Translations under genes and position numbers: made by a program
Origin: CALKXV01 sp964632495
GTDB lineage: Bacteria; Pseudomonadota; Alphaproteobacteria; Rhodobacterales; Rhodobacteraceae
NCBI GenBank assembly: GCA_964632495.1
Contig: CAZWDS010000099.1
Span: forward strand, 1 to 11,015
Direction: 5' to 3'
Length of the DNA: 11,015 nt
Part shown: positions 1 through 6,529 of the stretch, piece after piece
Numbering within the stretch: position 1 is the first letter of the stretch
How the letters are laid out: each line of letters opens with the position of its first letter
Notes under the pieces: model-generated
Databases searched by the model: none
The model's input: only the letters and a program-made list of their open reading frames with translations
Told to the model about the DNA's origin: nothing

Positions 1-633
1 GCCAAGATGGATCGGCGCATCTGTCGCCTCGGCCAGCGCCTGATGGGCAGCTGCCGCCATAAACACGTCCGAGGCTTTGCAGGAAATCTTGAACTCGTGA
101 AAATCGTTGTCTTCAAGGATTTTGATATGGTTCAGACCGGATTCCACCATCGCGTCCGGGCAAGGCTCGCCGTACTTTTCCAGCAAGTCCTTTTCCAAAG
201 ACCCGGCATTCACGCCAATCCGGATTGAACAATTGTGATCGCGCGCGGCCTGGATCACCTCTTTTACACGGGCCTCGTCACCGATGTTGCCGGGGTTGAT
301 GCGAAGGCAGGCCGCCCCCGCTTCGGCGGCTTCGATCCCGCGCTGATAGTGGAAATGGATGTCGGCCACGATGGGGACCGGGCATTCCTTCACGATCTCT
401 TTCAATGCCGCCGAACTGTCTTTGTCCGGCACAGAAATGCGCACGATATCCGCACCCGCCTCGGCTGCGGCCTGCACTTGCGCAATGGTGCCTTTGATGT
501 CGGTCGTGACCGTGTTCGTCATGGTCTGCACCGTGATCGGCGCATCGCCCCCCACAGGCACATTCCCCACCATGATCTGGCGAGATTTCCGGCGATAGAT
601 ATTGCGCCACGGACGGATATGGTTCAGCGACAT
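1..633 (-). CDS. ispG: 4-hydroxy-3-methylbut-2-enyl diphosphate synthase, N-terminal part (cut by window edge)
   Basis: IspG (GcpE) is a cytoplasmic iron-sulfur enzyme that converts 2-C-methyl-D-erythritol 2,4-cyclodiphosphate into HMBPP, the penultimate step of the MEP isoprenoid pathway. Reading the minus strand from the ATG at 633 gives 211 uninterrupted codons to the edge. The translation shows family hallmarks of the N-terminal TIM barrel: VQTMTNT near residue 35, AGADIVRIS, VADIHFHYQRG, LRINPGNIG, RIGVNAGSLE, and ending TDAPIHLG. The [4Fe-4S] cysteines lie in the C-terminal domain outside the window, so integrity cannot be judged. A Shine-Dalgarno GGGAG (641-645) sits 7 bases before the start, which fixes it. 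The gene follows the RodZ-like gene by 57 bases on the same strand, so co-transcription is likely. No other family fits these motifs. Confidence 0.95.
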   Translation of the reverse strand, partial: MSLNHIRPWRNIYRRKSRQIMVGNVPVGGDAPITVQTMTNTVTTDIKGTIAQVQAAAEAGADIVRISVPDKDSSAALKEIVKECPVPIVADIHFHYQRGIEAAEAGAACLRINPGNIGDEARVKEVIQAARDHNCSIRIGVNAGSLEKDLLEKYGEPCPDAMVESGLNHIKILEDNDFHEFKISCKASDVFMAAAAHQALAEATDAPIHLG

Positions 634-640
634 CGCGCCA

Positions 641-672
641 CTCCCTAACTGACTTACCAAAGATATAGGGAG
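641..672 (-). promoter_or_regulatory. Hairpin overlapping the ispG ribosome binding site
   Basis: In the short gap between the RodZ-like gene and ispG, the minus strand carries CTCCCTA (666-672) and its exact complement TAGGGAG (641-647), separated by 18 bases. The 3' arm contains the ispG Shine-Dalgarno GGGAG. If the 7-bp stem forms in mRNA, it would hide the ispG ribosome binding site. The pairing is seen directly; any regulatory role is inference, and the loop is long for such a stem. Confidence 0.4.
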
Positions 673-690
673 GTTAGACCGCTCAGTCCA

Positions 691-1980
691 TCACTCAGCC
701 ACAGTTCCGGCCTCGGCCACCGCAATAAAGCGGGCCAGATCAGAATCGGCTTCGGCATTGGCCACGCTGTAGTTTTCACGCAAGGCGTCCGGTGCCAGCA
801 CGACACCCCTTATCACAGACGGCCCATTGCCCGCCGGTCCATAAGTTTGGCCGTTTACGGCAAAGTACAACGAACCTGCATTGCCCGCGCGCAAGGTCGC
901 GGGTTCTTCGTTTAAGGGAACCTCGAACTCTTCGCCTGCGTCCAAAATCTTTTCGAAGATCACCGTGCCATCCGCGCCGCGCACCCGAACCCAGGACGGA
1001 CGCACGGCCAACAGCGAAACCGAAGGCCCCGCCGCTTCGACGATCTGCACATCGGCAATGTTGTTATCGGTATCCAGTCGCGCCAAGGCTTCGTCCGACA
1101 TCGTCGGCGCTGGCGCACCGGGTACCGCGAAGGGCAAGTTGTCCGGGCGTGCAGGACGCGCAGCAAGGAAGCTTTCGCCCGGTGTGGGCGCATACGTTCC
1201 CACTGTGTTCGGATCAATAGCTGCAATCGGACCATCCCGCGCCGTTAACACCGGAACATCCAGCGCCTGAGGACGCGACAGGCGGTCAAATGTCTCTGTC
1301 ACAGGGGCGACGGCCGCAGTGGTCTCATCACTGGGGTCTTCGGACGACAAAATAGCGGAACTAAGCGGATCAAGGTCCGCCAGAACTTCGGGTGTTTGAT
1401 CGACGGGGGTCAGACGCACTTTTTGCACTTCCTGCAAAACCGCCCATCCGCCATAGCCAATGCCGCCCAACAAAACCAAAAGCACCGCGATCGAGCCGAT
1501 CGCACGCGGCTCGATGCCCGACATGATCGCTTCGCCCTTGGGCAAATAGCTGACCGACGGATCGGTGAAGGGGTCGCGCATATGGGCCGGTTTGGCCGCC
1601 ACCGCGCTTGATTTCTTAACGCCCGGAGTTTTGTCGGTTTTCACGCTCGCGTCAGGCGACATGCCGTGAGACACGGTGAAATCGCCTTCTTCGCAGAACG
1701 TCTTGAACGCCCACTCGGGATCAAGCCCAAGATAGCGCGCATAAGACCTCACATAGCCCGCCACGAACCCCGGCGTATCAAAAGCCGCAGGGTCGGTGTT
1801 TTCGATGGCAGAAATGTAAGTGGCTTTGATTTTCAATTCGCGCTGAACATCCAGAAGCGACTTACCCATGGTGGCCCGTTCGCCCCGCATGATGTCGCCA
1901 AGGCACAGTTCGAAATCGTCAAAGCCCCTAAGCTTTTCCGATTTCTTCGCCTTGTCAGGCGCCTTTAGACGCCCGCTCAT
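691..1980 (-). CDS. RodZ-like helix-turn-helix / single-pass membrane protein with C-terminal DUF4115-type domain
   Basis: This 429-residue protein has the RodZ layout. A cytoplasmic helix-turn-helix of the HTH_25 type lies at about residues 23-95, with core GKSLLDVQRELKIKATYIS and then YVRSYARYLGLDP. One transmembrane helix spans about 160-183. A periplasmic linker rich in Pro, Ala, Asp and Thr follows at about 185-310. A beta-rich DUF4115-like domain lies at about 320-400, with the typical stretch SWVRVRGADGTVIFEK. In RodZ the cytoplasmic domain binds MreB and helps keep rod shape; this role is known for E. coli RodZ and inferred here. The ATG is preceded by AGGA about 5 bases upstream. It lies between hemA (121-base gap) and ispG (57-base gap) on one strand. 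I leave the symbol empty because orthology rests on domain order alone. Confidence 0.85.
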   Translation of the reverse strand: MSGRLKAPDKAKKSEKLRGFDDFELCLGDIMRGERATMGKSLLDVQRELKIKATYISAIENTDPAAFDTPGFVAGYVRSYARYLGLDPEWAFKTFCEEGDFTVSHGMSPDASVKTDKTPGVKKSSAVAAKPAHMRDPFTDPSVSYLPKGEAIMSGIEPRAIGSIAVLLVLLGGIGYGGWAVLQEVQKVRLTPVDQTPEVLADLDPLSSAILSSEDPSDETTAAVAPVTETFDRLSRPQALDVPVLTARDGPIAAIDPNTVGTYAPTPGESFLAARPARPDNLPFAVPGAPAPTMSDEALARLDTDNNIADVQIVEAAGPSVSLLAVRPSWVRVRGADGTVIFEKILDAGEEFEVPLNEEPATLRAGNAGSLYFAVNGQTYGPAGNGPSVIRGVVLAPDALRENYSVANAEADSDLARFIAVAEAGTVAE

Positions 1981-2040
1981 ATGTCCTGCCCCAATTTCTT
2001 CATCTCTGTTCCCAGGATCAGGCCGCAGAATCGCCCGACG

Positions 2041-2068
2041 CGTGATGCTAAAAAGTTAACACATCACG
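2041..2068. repeat. Interrupted palindrome upstream of the RodZ-like gene
   Basis: The 7-base arms CGTGATG (2041-2047) and CATCACG (2062-2068) are exact complements around a 14-base AT-rich spacer containing GTTAAC. It lies about 60 bases before the RodZ-like start codon. It could be an operator near a promoter or a loose RNA hairpin. I recognise no known regulator consensus. Confidence 0.3.
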
Positions 2069-2079
2069 GGTTGCCGGTC

Positions 2080-2100
2080 ACGGCCTCAGTCTAAGGCCGT
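2080..2100 (-). terminator. Hairpin directly after hemA, without a U-tract
   Basis: One base after the hemA stop codon, the minus strand reads ACGGCCT, a 7-base loop, then AGGCCGT, a perfect GC-rich 7-bp stem. The following bases (GACCGG) are not U-rich, so it is not a classic intrinsic terminator. It may slow transcription, protect the hemA mRNA 3' end, or attenuate read-through into the RodZ-like gene. Confidence 0.4.
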
Positions 2101-2101
2101 C

Positions 2102-3325
2102 TTATGCTGTAAGATCGGCGCGATTAAGCGCACAATGGGACCAAAGTGCGTCCATTGCCGTGATAAGTCTGTCCATTTCTTTCGGCCCATGCACCGGCGA
2201 CGGCGTAAACCGCAGGCGTTCGGTGCCCCGTGGGACCGTCGGATAATTGATCGGTTGGACATAGATCCCGTGATCTTCCAACAGCCTGTCTGACAGGATC
2301 TTCGTATGGACCGGATCGCCCACAATAACCGGCACAATATGACTACCATGGTCAATCAAAGGCAGTCCAAGCGCACGGAACCGGGTTTTCAGGATGCTTG
2401 CCGCTGTCTGGTGCTGTTCGCGCCGTTCCGTGTCGGTTTTCAGCAAACGCACGCTGGTTGCAGCCCCCGCCGCGATGGCCGGAGCCAGCGACGTCGTAAA
2501 GATGAAACCCGGCGCGTAAGACCTTATCGCATCTACCATTTTCGTGCTGGTGGCAATGTAGCCTCCCATCACGCCATAGGCTTTGGCCAGAGTGCCATTG
2601 ATGATGTCGATCCGGTGCGCAAGACGATCACGCTCGGCCACGCCACCGCCGCGCTGGCCATACATGCCAACCGCGTGCACTTCGTCGATATAGGTCAAAG
2701 CACCGAATTCTTCGGCCAGATCGCAAATCTCTTCGATCGGGCCAAAATCGCCGTCCATCGAATAAACCGACTCAAACGCGATCAGCTTGGGCACATTCGG
2801 ATCATCCGCAGCGAGTAACGCGCGCAAATGATCGACGTCGTTGTGCCGGAAAATCCGTTTGGCCCCTCCATTGCGGCGCACCCCTTCGATCATCGACGCA
2901 TGATTCAAAGCGTCCGAGTAAATGATCAAACCGGGGAACAGCTTGGGCAAGGTCGACAGCGTTGCATCATTGGCGATGTAAGCGCTTGTAAACAAAAGCG
3001 CTTCTTCCTTACCATGAAGGTCGGCCAACTCTGCTTCAAGCGCTTTGTGATATGTGGTTGTCCCGCTGATATTCCGCGTTCCGCCAGAACCGGCACCCGT
3101 GGTGGTCAGCGCGTCCTGCATGGCCGCCAAAACCTCGGGGTGCTGGCCCATGCCCAAATAATCATTCCCGCACCAAACGGTTACGGGTCGTTCGCTGCCA
3201 TCGGGGTGAGACCAAGTCGCGTGAGGGAATTGACCGCGCGCGCGCACAATATCGATAAACGTCCGATACCGGCCCTCGTCGTGCAGTCTCTGGATCGCGT
3301 CATCCAGCTTCGCAGAATAGTCCAA
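2102..3325 (-). CDS. hemA: 5-aminolevulinate synthase
   Basis: HemA is a cytoplasmic, PLP-dependent enzyme of the alpha-oxoamine synthase family. It condenses glycine with succinyl-CoA to 5-aminolevulinate, the first committed step of heme (and, where present, bacteriochlorophyll) synthesis by the C4 pathway. With the TTG start at 3325 the protein has 407 residues. The N-terminus is then MDYSAKLDDAI, matching Rhodobacter HemA proteins, and key residues keep the R. capsulatus numbering: R21, T83, N85, H142, D214 in YIDEVHAVG, and the PLP lysine K248 in NGTLAKAYG. The conserved VWCGNDYLGMGQHP is also present. A GTG one codon upstream (3328) would leave only 3 bases from the Shine-Dalgarno; the TTG has 6. 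No Cys-Pro heme regulatory motif is present. It diverges from the M20 peptidase gene across a roughly 250-base gap. Confidence 0.97.
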   Translation of the reverse strand: MDYSAKLDDAIQRLHDEGRYRTFIDIVRARGQFPHATWSHPDGSERPVTVWCGNDYLGMGQHPEVLAAMQDALTTTGAGSGGTRNISGTTTYHKALEAELADLHGKEEALLFTSAYIANDATLSTLPKLFPGLIIYSDALNHASMIEGVRRNGGAKRIFRHNDVDHLRALLAADDPNVPKLIAFESVYSMDGDFGPIEEICDLAEEFGALTYIDEVHAVGMYGQRGGGVAERDRLAHRIDIINGTLAKAYGVMGGYIATSTKMVDAIRSYAPGFIFTTSLAPAIAAGAATSVRLLKTDTERREQHQTAASILKTRFRALGLPLIDHGSHIVPVIVGDPVHTKILSDRLLEDHGIYVQPINYPTVPRGTERLRFTPSPVHGPKEMDRLITAMDALWSHCALNRADLTA

Positions 3326-3331
3326 CACACT

Positions 3332-3337
3332 CTCCTT
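3332..3337 (-). promoter_or_regulatory. Shine-Dalgarno that decides the hemA start
   Basis: The minus strand reads AAGGAG here. It is 6 bases from the TTG at 3325 and only 3 bases from the GTG at 3328. Together with the MDY N-terminus of known Rhodobacter HemA proteins, this spacing supports TTG as the start. Confidence 0.7.
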
Positions 3338-3354
3338 GGCGCGAGTCGTAATCT

Positions 3355-3372
3355 TGTCAGTCGTTTATGACA
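3355..3372. promoter_or_regulatory. Candidate PpsR/CrtJ-type operator upstream of hemA
   Basis: The sequence TGTCAGTCGTTTATGACA is a palindrome of the form TGTC-N10-GACA, which fits the TGT-N12-ACA consensus of the redox and light-responsive repressor PpsR (CrtJ). It lies about 30 bases upstream of the hemA start codon, where it could overlap the hemA promoter or early leader. In Rhodobacter, hem genes are known PpsR/CrtJ targets. Only one copy was found in this gap, while PpsR usually binds paired sites, so the call is tentative. The rest of the 3326-3578 gap shows no promoter I can defend. Confidence 0.4.
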
Positions 3373-3578
3373 CCAAATGCCCCAAAAACAGAGCGCAAAG
3401 TGACGCGGTATGCATCGTTTTGAGCTTGTTAGAACCAAATCGCACGCACATGTTCTGGTTTCCTTGTTTTTCCGGGCTTTTACCCCGCACTTTCCCATCC
3501 GTCGCGTGCCCGCAAAGCCAGCCTATGGACCATTGCGCAGACATTGCTAACTTGGCGTTAAATGAAACAGGAGCCTCC

Positions 3579-4955
3579 ATGTCCCTCGACGCTGTTCTCA
3601 CCCATATCGACGATGATCTCGACAACGCCCTTGAGCGCCTGTTTGCACTGCTGCGCATCCCTTCGATTTCCACCGATCCAGCCTTCAAAGACGACTGTCT
3701 GACGGCGGCGGAATGGCTGGTGGCCGATCTGGCAACCTTAGGCGTTGAGGCCGACATTCGCGAAACACCCGGCCATCCCATGGTGGTGGGACACGTGGGC
3801 GACGGCAGCCCGCATCTGATGTTCTACGGCCACTACGATGTGCAGCCCGTCGACCCCCTAAATCTTTGGAATCGCGAACCCTTTGATCCCGCCATCGAGG
3901 ACACGCCCAAAGGCAAAGTGATCCGCGCGCGCGGGGCCTGCGACGACAAAGGCCAGTTGATGACCTTCATCGAGGCGTTTCGCGCCTGGAAAGCCGTTCA
4001 CGGCACATGGCCCTGCAAGATCACGTTTATCTTTGAGGGCGAAGAGGAATCCGGCTCGCCCTCCCTTGTGCCGTTTCTGAAGGGCAACGCAGACGAACTC
4101 AGCCAACCTGACATGGCGATGATCTGCGACACGGGGCTTTTTGATCGCGACACCCCCGCCATCACCACCATGCTGCGCGGTCTTCTGGGCGAGGAAGTGA
4201 CCATTAAAGCCGCCGACAAGGATCTGCATTCCGGCATGTTCGGTGGCGCTGCGCAAAACCCGATCCGCGTGTTGACCCGCATCATCGCATCCCTGCACGA
4301 CGAAACGGGCCGTGTGACGGTGCCCGGGTTCTATGACGGTGTGCCCGAGCTTTCGAATTCCTTGCGCGCTCAATGGGAAAACCTTGGCTTTGACGCCGCA
4401 AAATTTCTGGGCGACGTCGATCTGTCCGTGCCTGCGGGCGAAGACGGGCGTACCGCGCTGGAAATGATCTGGTCTCGCCCCACCTGCGAGGCCAACGGCA
4501 TCACCGGCGGCTACACCGGCGACGGCTTCAAGACCGTGTTGCCCGCCGAAGCCTCGGCCAAGATCAGCTTCCGCCTTGTCGGCACCCAAGATCCGCTGGC
4601 GATCCGCGAGGCGTTTCGCAAAATGGTGACAGACGCCCTGCCCGCCGATTGCACGGTCGAATTTTCCGACCACGGCGCGTCCCCCGCCTCTGTCATGTCC
4701 ACCGAAAACCCGCTGTTCGAAGCCGCGCGACAGGCGCTCTCCGACGAATGGCCCAAAGAAGCCGCCTTCATCGGCTCGGGCGGGTCCATCCCCATTGCGG
4801 GGCATTTTCAGGAGTACCTCGGCCTGCCCTCCATGCTGATCGGGTTCGGGTTGGATGATGACGCGCTGCACTCGCCGAACGAAAAGTACGACGTGCGGAG
4901 TTTCCATAAGGGGATTAGAAGCTGGGCGCGGGTGCTGGATGCGGTGACGGGGTGA
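3579..4955 (+). CDS. M20-family metallopeptidase (dipeptidase-like)
   Basis: This 458-residue cytoplasmic protein is a di-zinc M20 hydrolase of the dipeptidase / carnosinase-like branch, expected to cleave a dipeptide or N-acyl amide bond. All catalytic positions are visible: H85 with D87 in GHYDVQP, bridging D122 in CDDKGQ, the E156-E157 pair in EGEEESGS, D184 in CDTG, H217 in LHSGMFGG of the lid/dimerisation domain, and H431 in LHSPNEKYD. Length is normal for the family, and there is no signal peptide. The ATG at 3579 is preceded by CAGGAG with 5-base spacing; the open frame continues upstream to 3336, but that extension does not look like protein of this family. The exact substrate cannot be told from sequence. 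Its TGA overlaps the GTG start of the LRR gene, which suggests translational coupling. Confidence 0.93.
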   Translation: MSLDAVLTHIDDDLDNALERLFALLRIPSISTDPAFKDDCLTAAEWLVADLATLGVEADIRETPGHPMVVGHVGDGSPHLMFYGHYDVQPVDPLNLWNREPFDPAIEDTPKGKVIRARGACDDKGQLMTFIEAFRAWKAVHGTWPCKITFIFEGEEESGSPSLVPFLKGNADELSQPDMAMICDTGLFDRDTPAITTMLRGLLGEEVTIKAADKDLHSGMFGGAAQNPIRVLTRIIASLHDETGRVTVPGFYDGVPELSNSLRAQWENLGFDAAKFLGDVDLSVPAGEDGRTALEMIWSRPTCEANGITGGYTGDGFKTVLPAEASAKISFRLVGTQDPLAIREAFRKMVTDALPADCTVEFSDHGASPASVMSTENPLFEAARQALSDEWPKEAAFIGSGGSIPIAGHFQEYLGLPSMLIGFGLDDDALHSPNEKYDVRSFHKGIRSWARVLDAVTG

Positions 4956-6469
4956 GTGCGGCAGCGGAGGCATATGCGGCGGCTGAGGCGCTGATTGCCA
5001 CAGCAAAGATTATCGAATGGAATTCGATCCACTTCGATTTCGACGGCCATGAAAATCTTGAACGCATCCCGCCGGAAATTGCCGAACTTGAGCTTATAAG
5101 TCAGGTCGATCTAAGCGGAACCGCCGTATCTGACCTTACCCCGCTGCAAGGCATGACCCAGATCCAAAAACTATACTTAAGTCGCACTGCGATCACTGAT
5201 ATCACGCCATTGTCCGGCTTAACTGCATTACAAATTCTCTATCTGAGAGACACCAGCATCACCGACATTTCTCCGCTCGCCGATGCGAAAAATATGCGAA
5301 GCCTGTACCTAGGCGGGGCCAAGGTTGAAGATCTGGGGCCTTTGTCGGGCATGTCAGAGTTACGCTTGCTAGACATCAGCAACACAAAAACACGGGATCT
5401 CTCTCCGCTTCTTGCCCTGCCGAATCTCGCATGGCTCGATTTCAAAGGCACACCTGCCGCCAAATCGTCTAGCAGGTTTGCCGAAATTGCCGAGATCGAC
5501 GATCGCTTTGAATGTGCCCGAAAGACATTGGATCGCCTGTTCTTTATCGAAAACCCACCTAATCCTTCGCTCAAAGCCTCTGTCCAACCCAGGAAAGATA
5601 CGCCGCAAAGCCCCGGTGGCAAACCCGCCCCTGTCATGGTCCGCCTTTCTGAGGCCGGGCAAATCATTGCCGCCCCGCCTGACACCAACCTCGAAACCGC
5701 CGCACTGGACCGTGCAGAAGAGGCCTGGCGGGCGCTTCGCAACTACCTAAGCGACCTCGCCGACCTCCGCAGCCATCGCCTCCACAACATGCCCGCCCTC
5801 TCCCGCGCCTTTACCAGCTTCGAACGCGCCCTTGGCGATGACTTCGCCGCGCTCAATCAGATCGACCTAGGCATGCAGGCCGACCGCATCCGCCGTCTTG
5901 CCGCCGGTGCCGATCAATACCTGATGGACGAAGACCCCGAAGAGTTGAGCGCTTTCACCGCCGCCCTTTCCCTCTACATGCGCCGCTTCAACGCCTGGGA
6001 CGCCTATCAAAACGAAGACCCGCCAACCGCGGTTGAAGCCGGGCATCTGAAGGAAGACAGGAAACCCTTCCAGGATATCAAAACAGCCCTCGCCGAAACC
6101 GAACACGTCGACACCCCCGTCGCGTCGGCTCTGGAAGACGTCATCGACGCGGGCACAGACCCCGACGCCACAGACCTTGACCAACGCGGCGCCCTTGATT
6201 CCATGTCCAACGTCCTTGGCGAAGTGGCCGAACACGCGATGGACGCCAAGGAAACCTTGGGCGAAAAATTCGACGGCTTCTGCGACGGGCTGGAAACCGA
6301 GGCAGGCGCGAAAGCCCGCGAAGACATCTACAACGTGCCCGGCTCCGCGACCGTCATCTGGCTGGTCATGTTCCTGTTCAACAATCGCACCCGGCTGGAA
6401 TACATCGCGGCCCGCTACCCGGAACGGTTTGGCTTTTTGATGGACGTCCTGCGCTACCTCTTCCCTTAG
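4952..6469 (+). CDS. Leucine-rich-repeat protein with uncharacterised C-terminal region
   Basis: The 505-residue protein starts with a helical cap (about 1-27) and an IPPEIAEL segment typical of bacterial LRR proteins. Five exact 22-residue repeats follow (residues 49-158) and a partial sixth, with pattern LxxLYLSxTxITDLSPLxxL. Such repeats form a curved protein-binding surface. A charged linker (about 165-200) and a Pro-rich stretch (about 201-230) lead to a largely helical region (about 245-450) that I do not recognise. The end has a short hydrophobic helix (about 466-476) and an aromatic tail, suggesting membrane or partner contact. There is no signal peptide or sortase motif. The GTG start overlaps the upstream stop (GTGA) and has only a weak Shine-Dalgarno; no in-frame ATG occurs before the repeats. 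The LRR part is about 45-47% GC in two sampled 60-base lines, against about 65-67% in the C-terminal part. Function unknown. Confidence 0.85.
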   Translation: MSAAAEAYAAAEALIATAKIIEWNSIHFDFDGHENLERIPPEIAELELISQVDLSGTAVSDLTPLQGMTQIQKLYLSRTAITDITPLSGLTALQILYLRDTSITDISPLADAKNMRSLYLGGAKVEDLGPLSGMSELRLLDISNTKTRDLSPLLALPNLAWLDFKGTPAAKSSSRFAEIAEIDDRFECARKTLDRLFFIENPPNPSLKASVQPRKDTPQSPGGKPAPVMVRLSEAGQIIAAPPDTNLETAALDRAEEAWRALRNYLSDLADLRSHRLHNMPALSRAFTSFERALGDDFAALNQIDLGMQADRIRRLAAGADQYLMDEDPEELSAFTAALSLYMRRFNAWDAYQNEDPPTAVEAGHLKEDRKPFQDIKTALAETEHVDTPVASALEDVIDAGTDPDATDLDQRGALDSMSNVLGEVAEHAMDAKETLGEKFDGFCDGLETEAGAKAREDIYNVPGSATVIWLVMFLFNNRTRLEYIAARYPERFGFLMDVLRYLFP

Positions 6470-6529
6470 GCTTGCGCCTTCGCCAACCTGCCTTCTACAC
6501 TTCGCACATTCACCCGTCGGAGTTTTTCA

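Noticed and set aside
3336..3578. Upstream extension of the M20 peptidase frame by 81 codons
   Set aside because: The family N-terminus begins near the ATG at 3579, which has CAGGAG at good spacing; the extension runs through the hemA regulatory region.
4974..4994. ATG with a strong GGAGG just upstream, inside the start of the LRR gene
   Set aside because: It is out of frame and encodes only six residues before a stop. A regulatory leader is possible but nothing else supports it.
3858..5006. Long open frame of 382 codons antisense to the M20 peptidase gene
   Set aside because: It mirrors a strongly conserved coding gene, has low-complexity His/Gly/Arg-rich composition and no family features; this is usual for the antisense strand of GC-rich genes.
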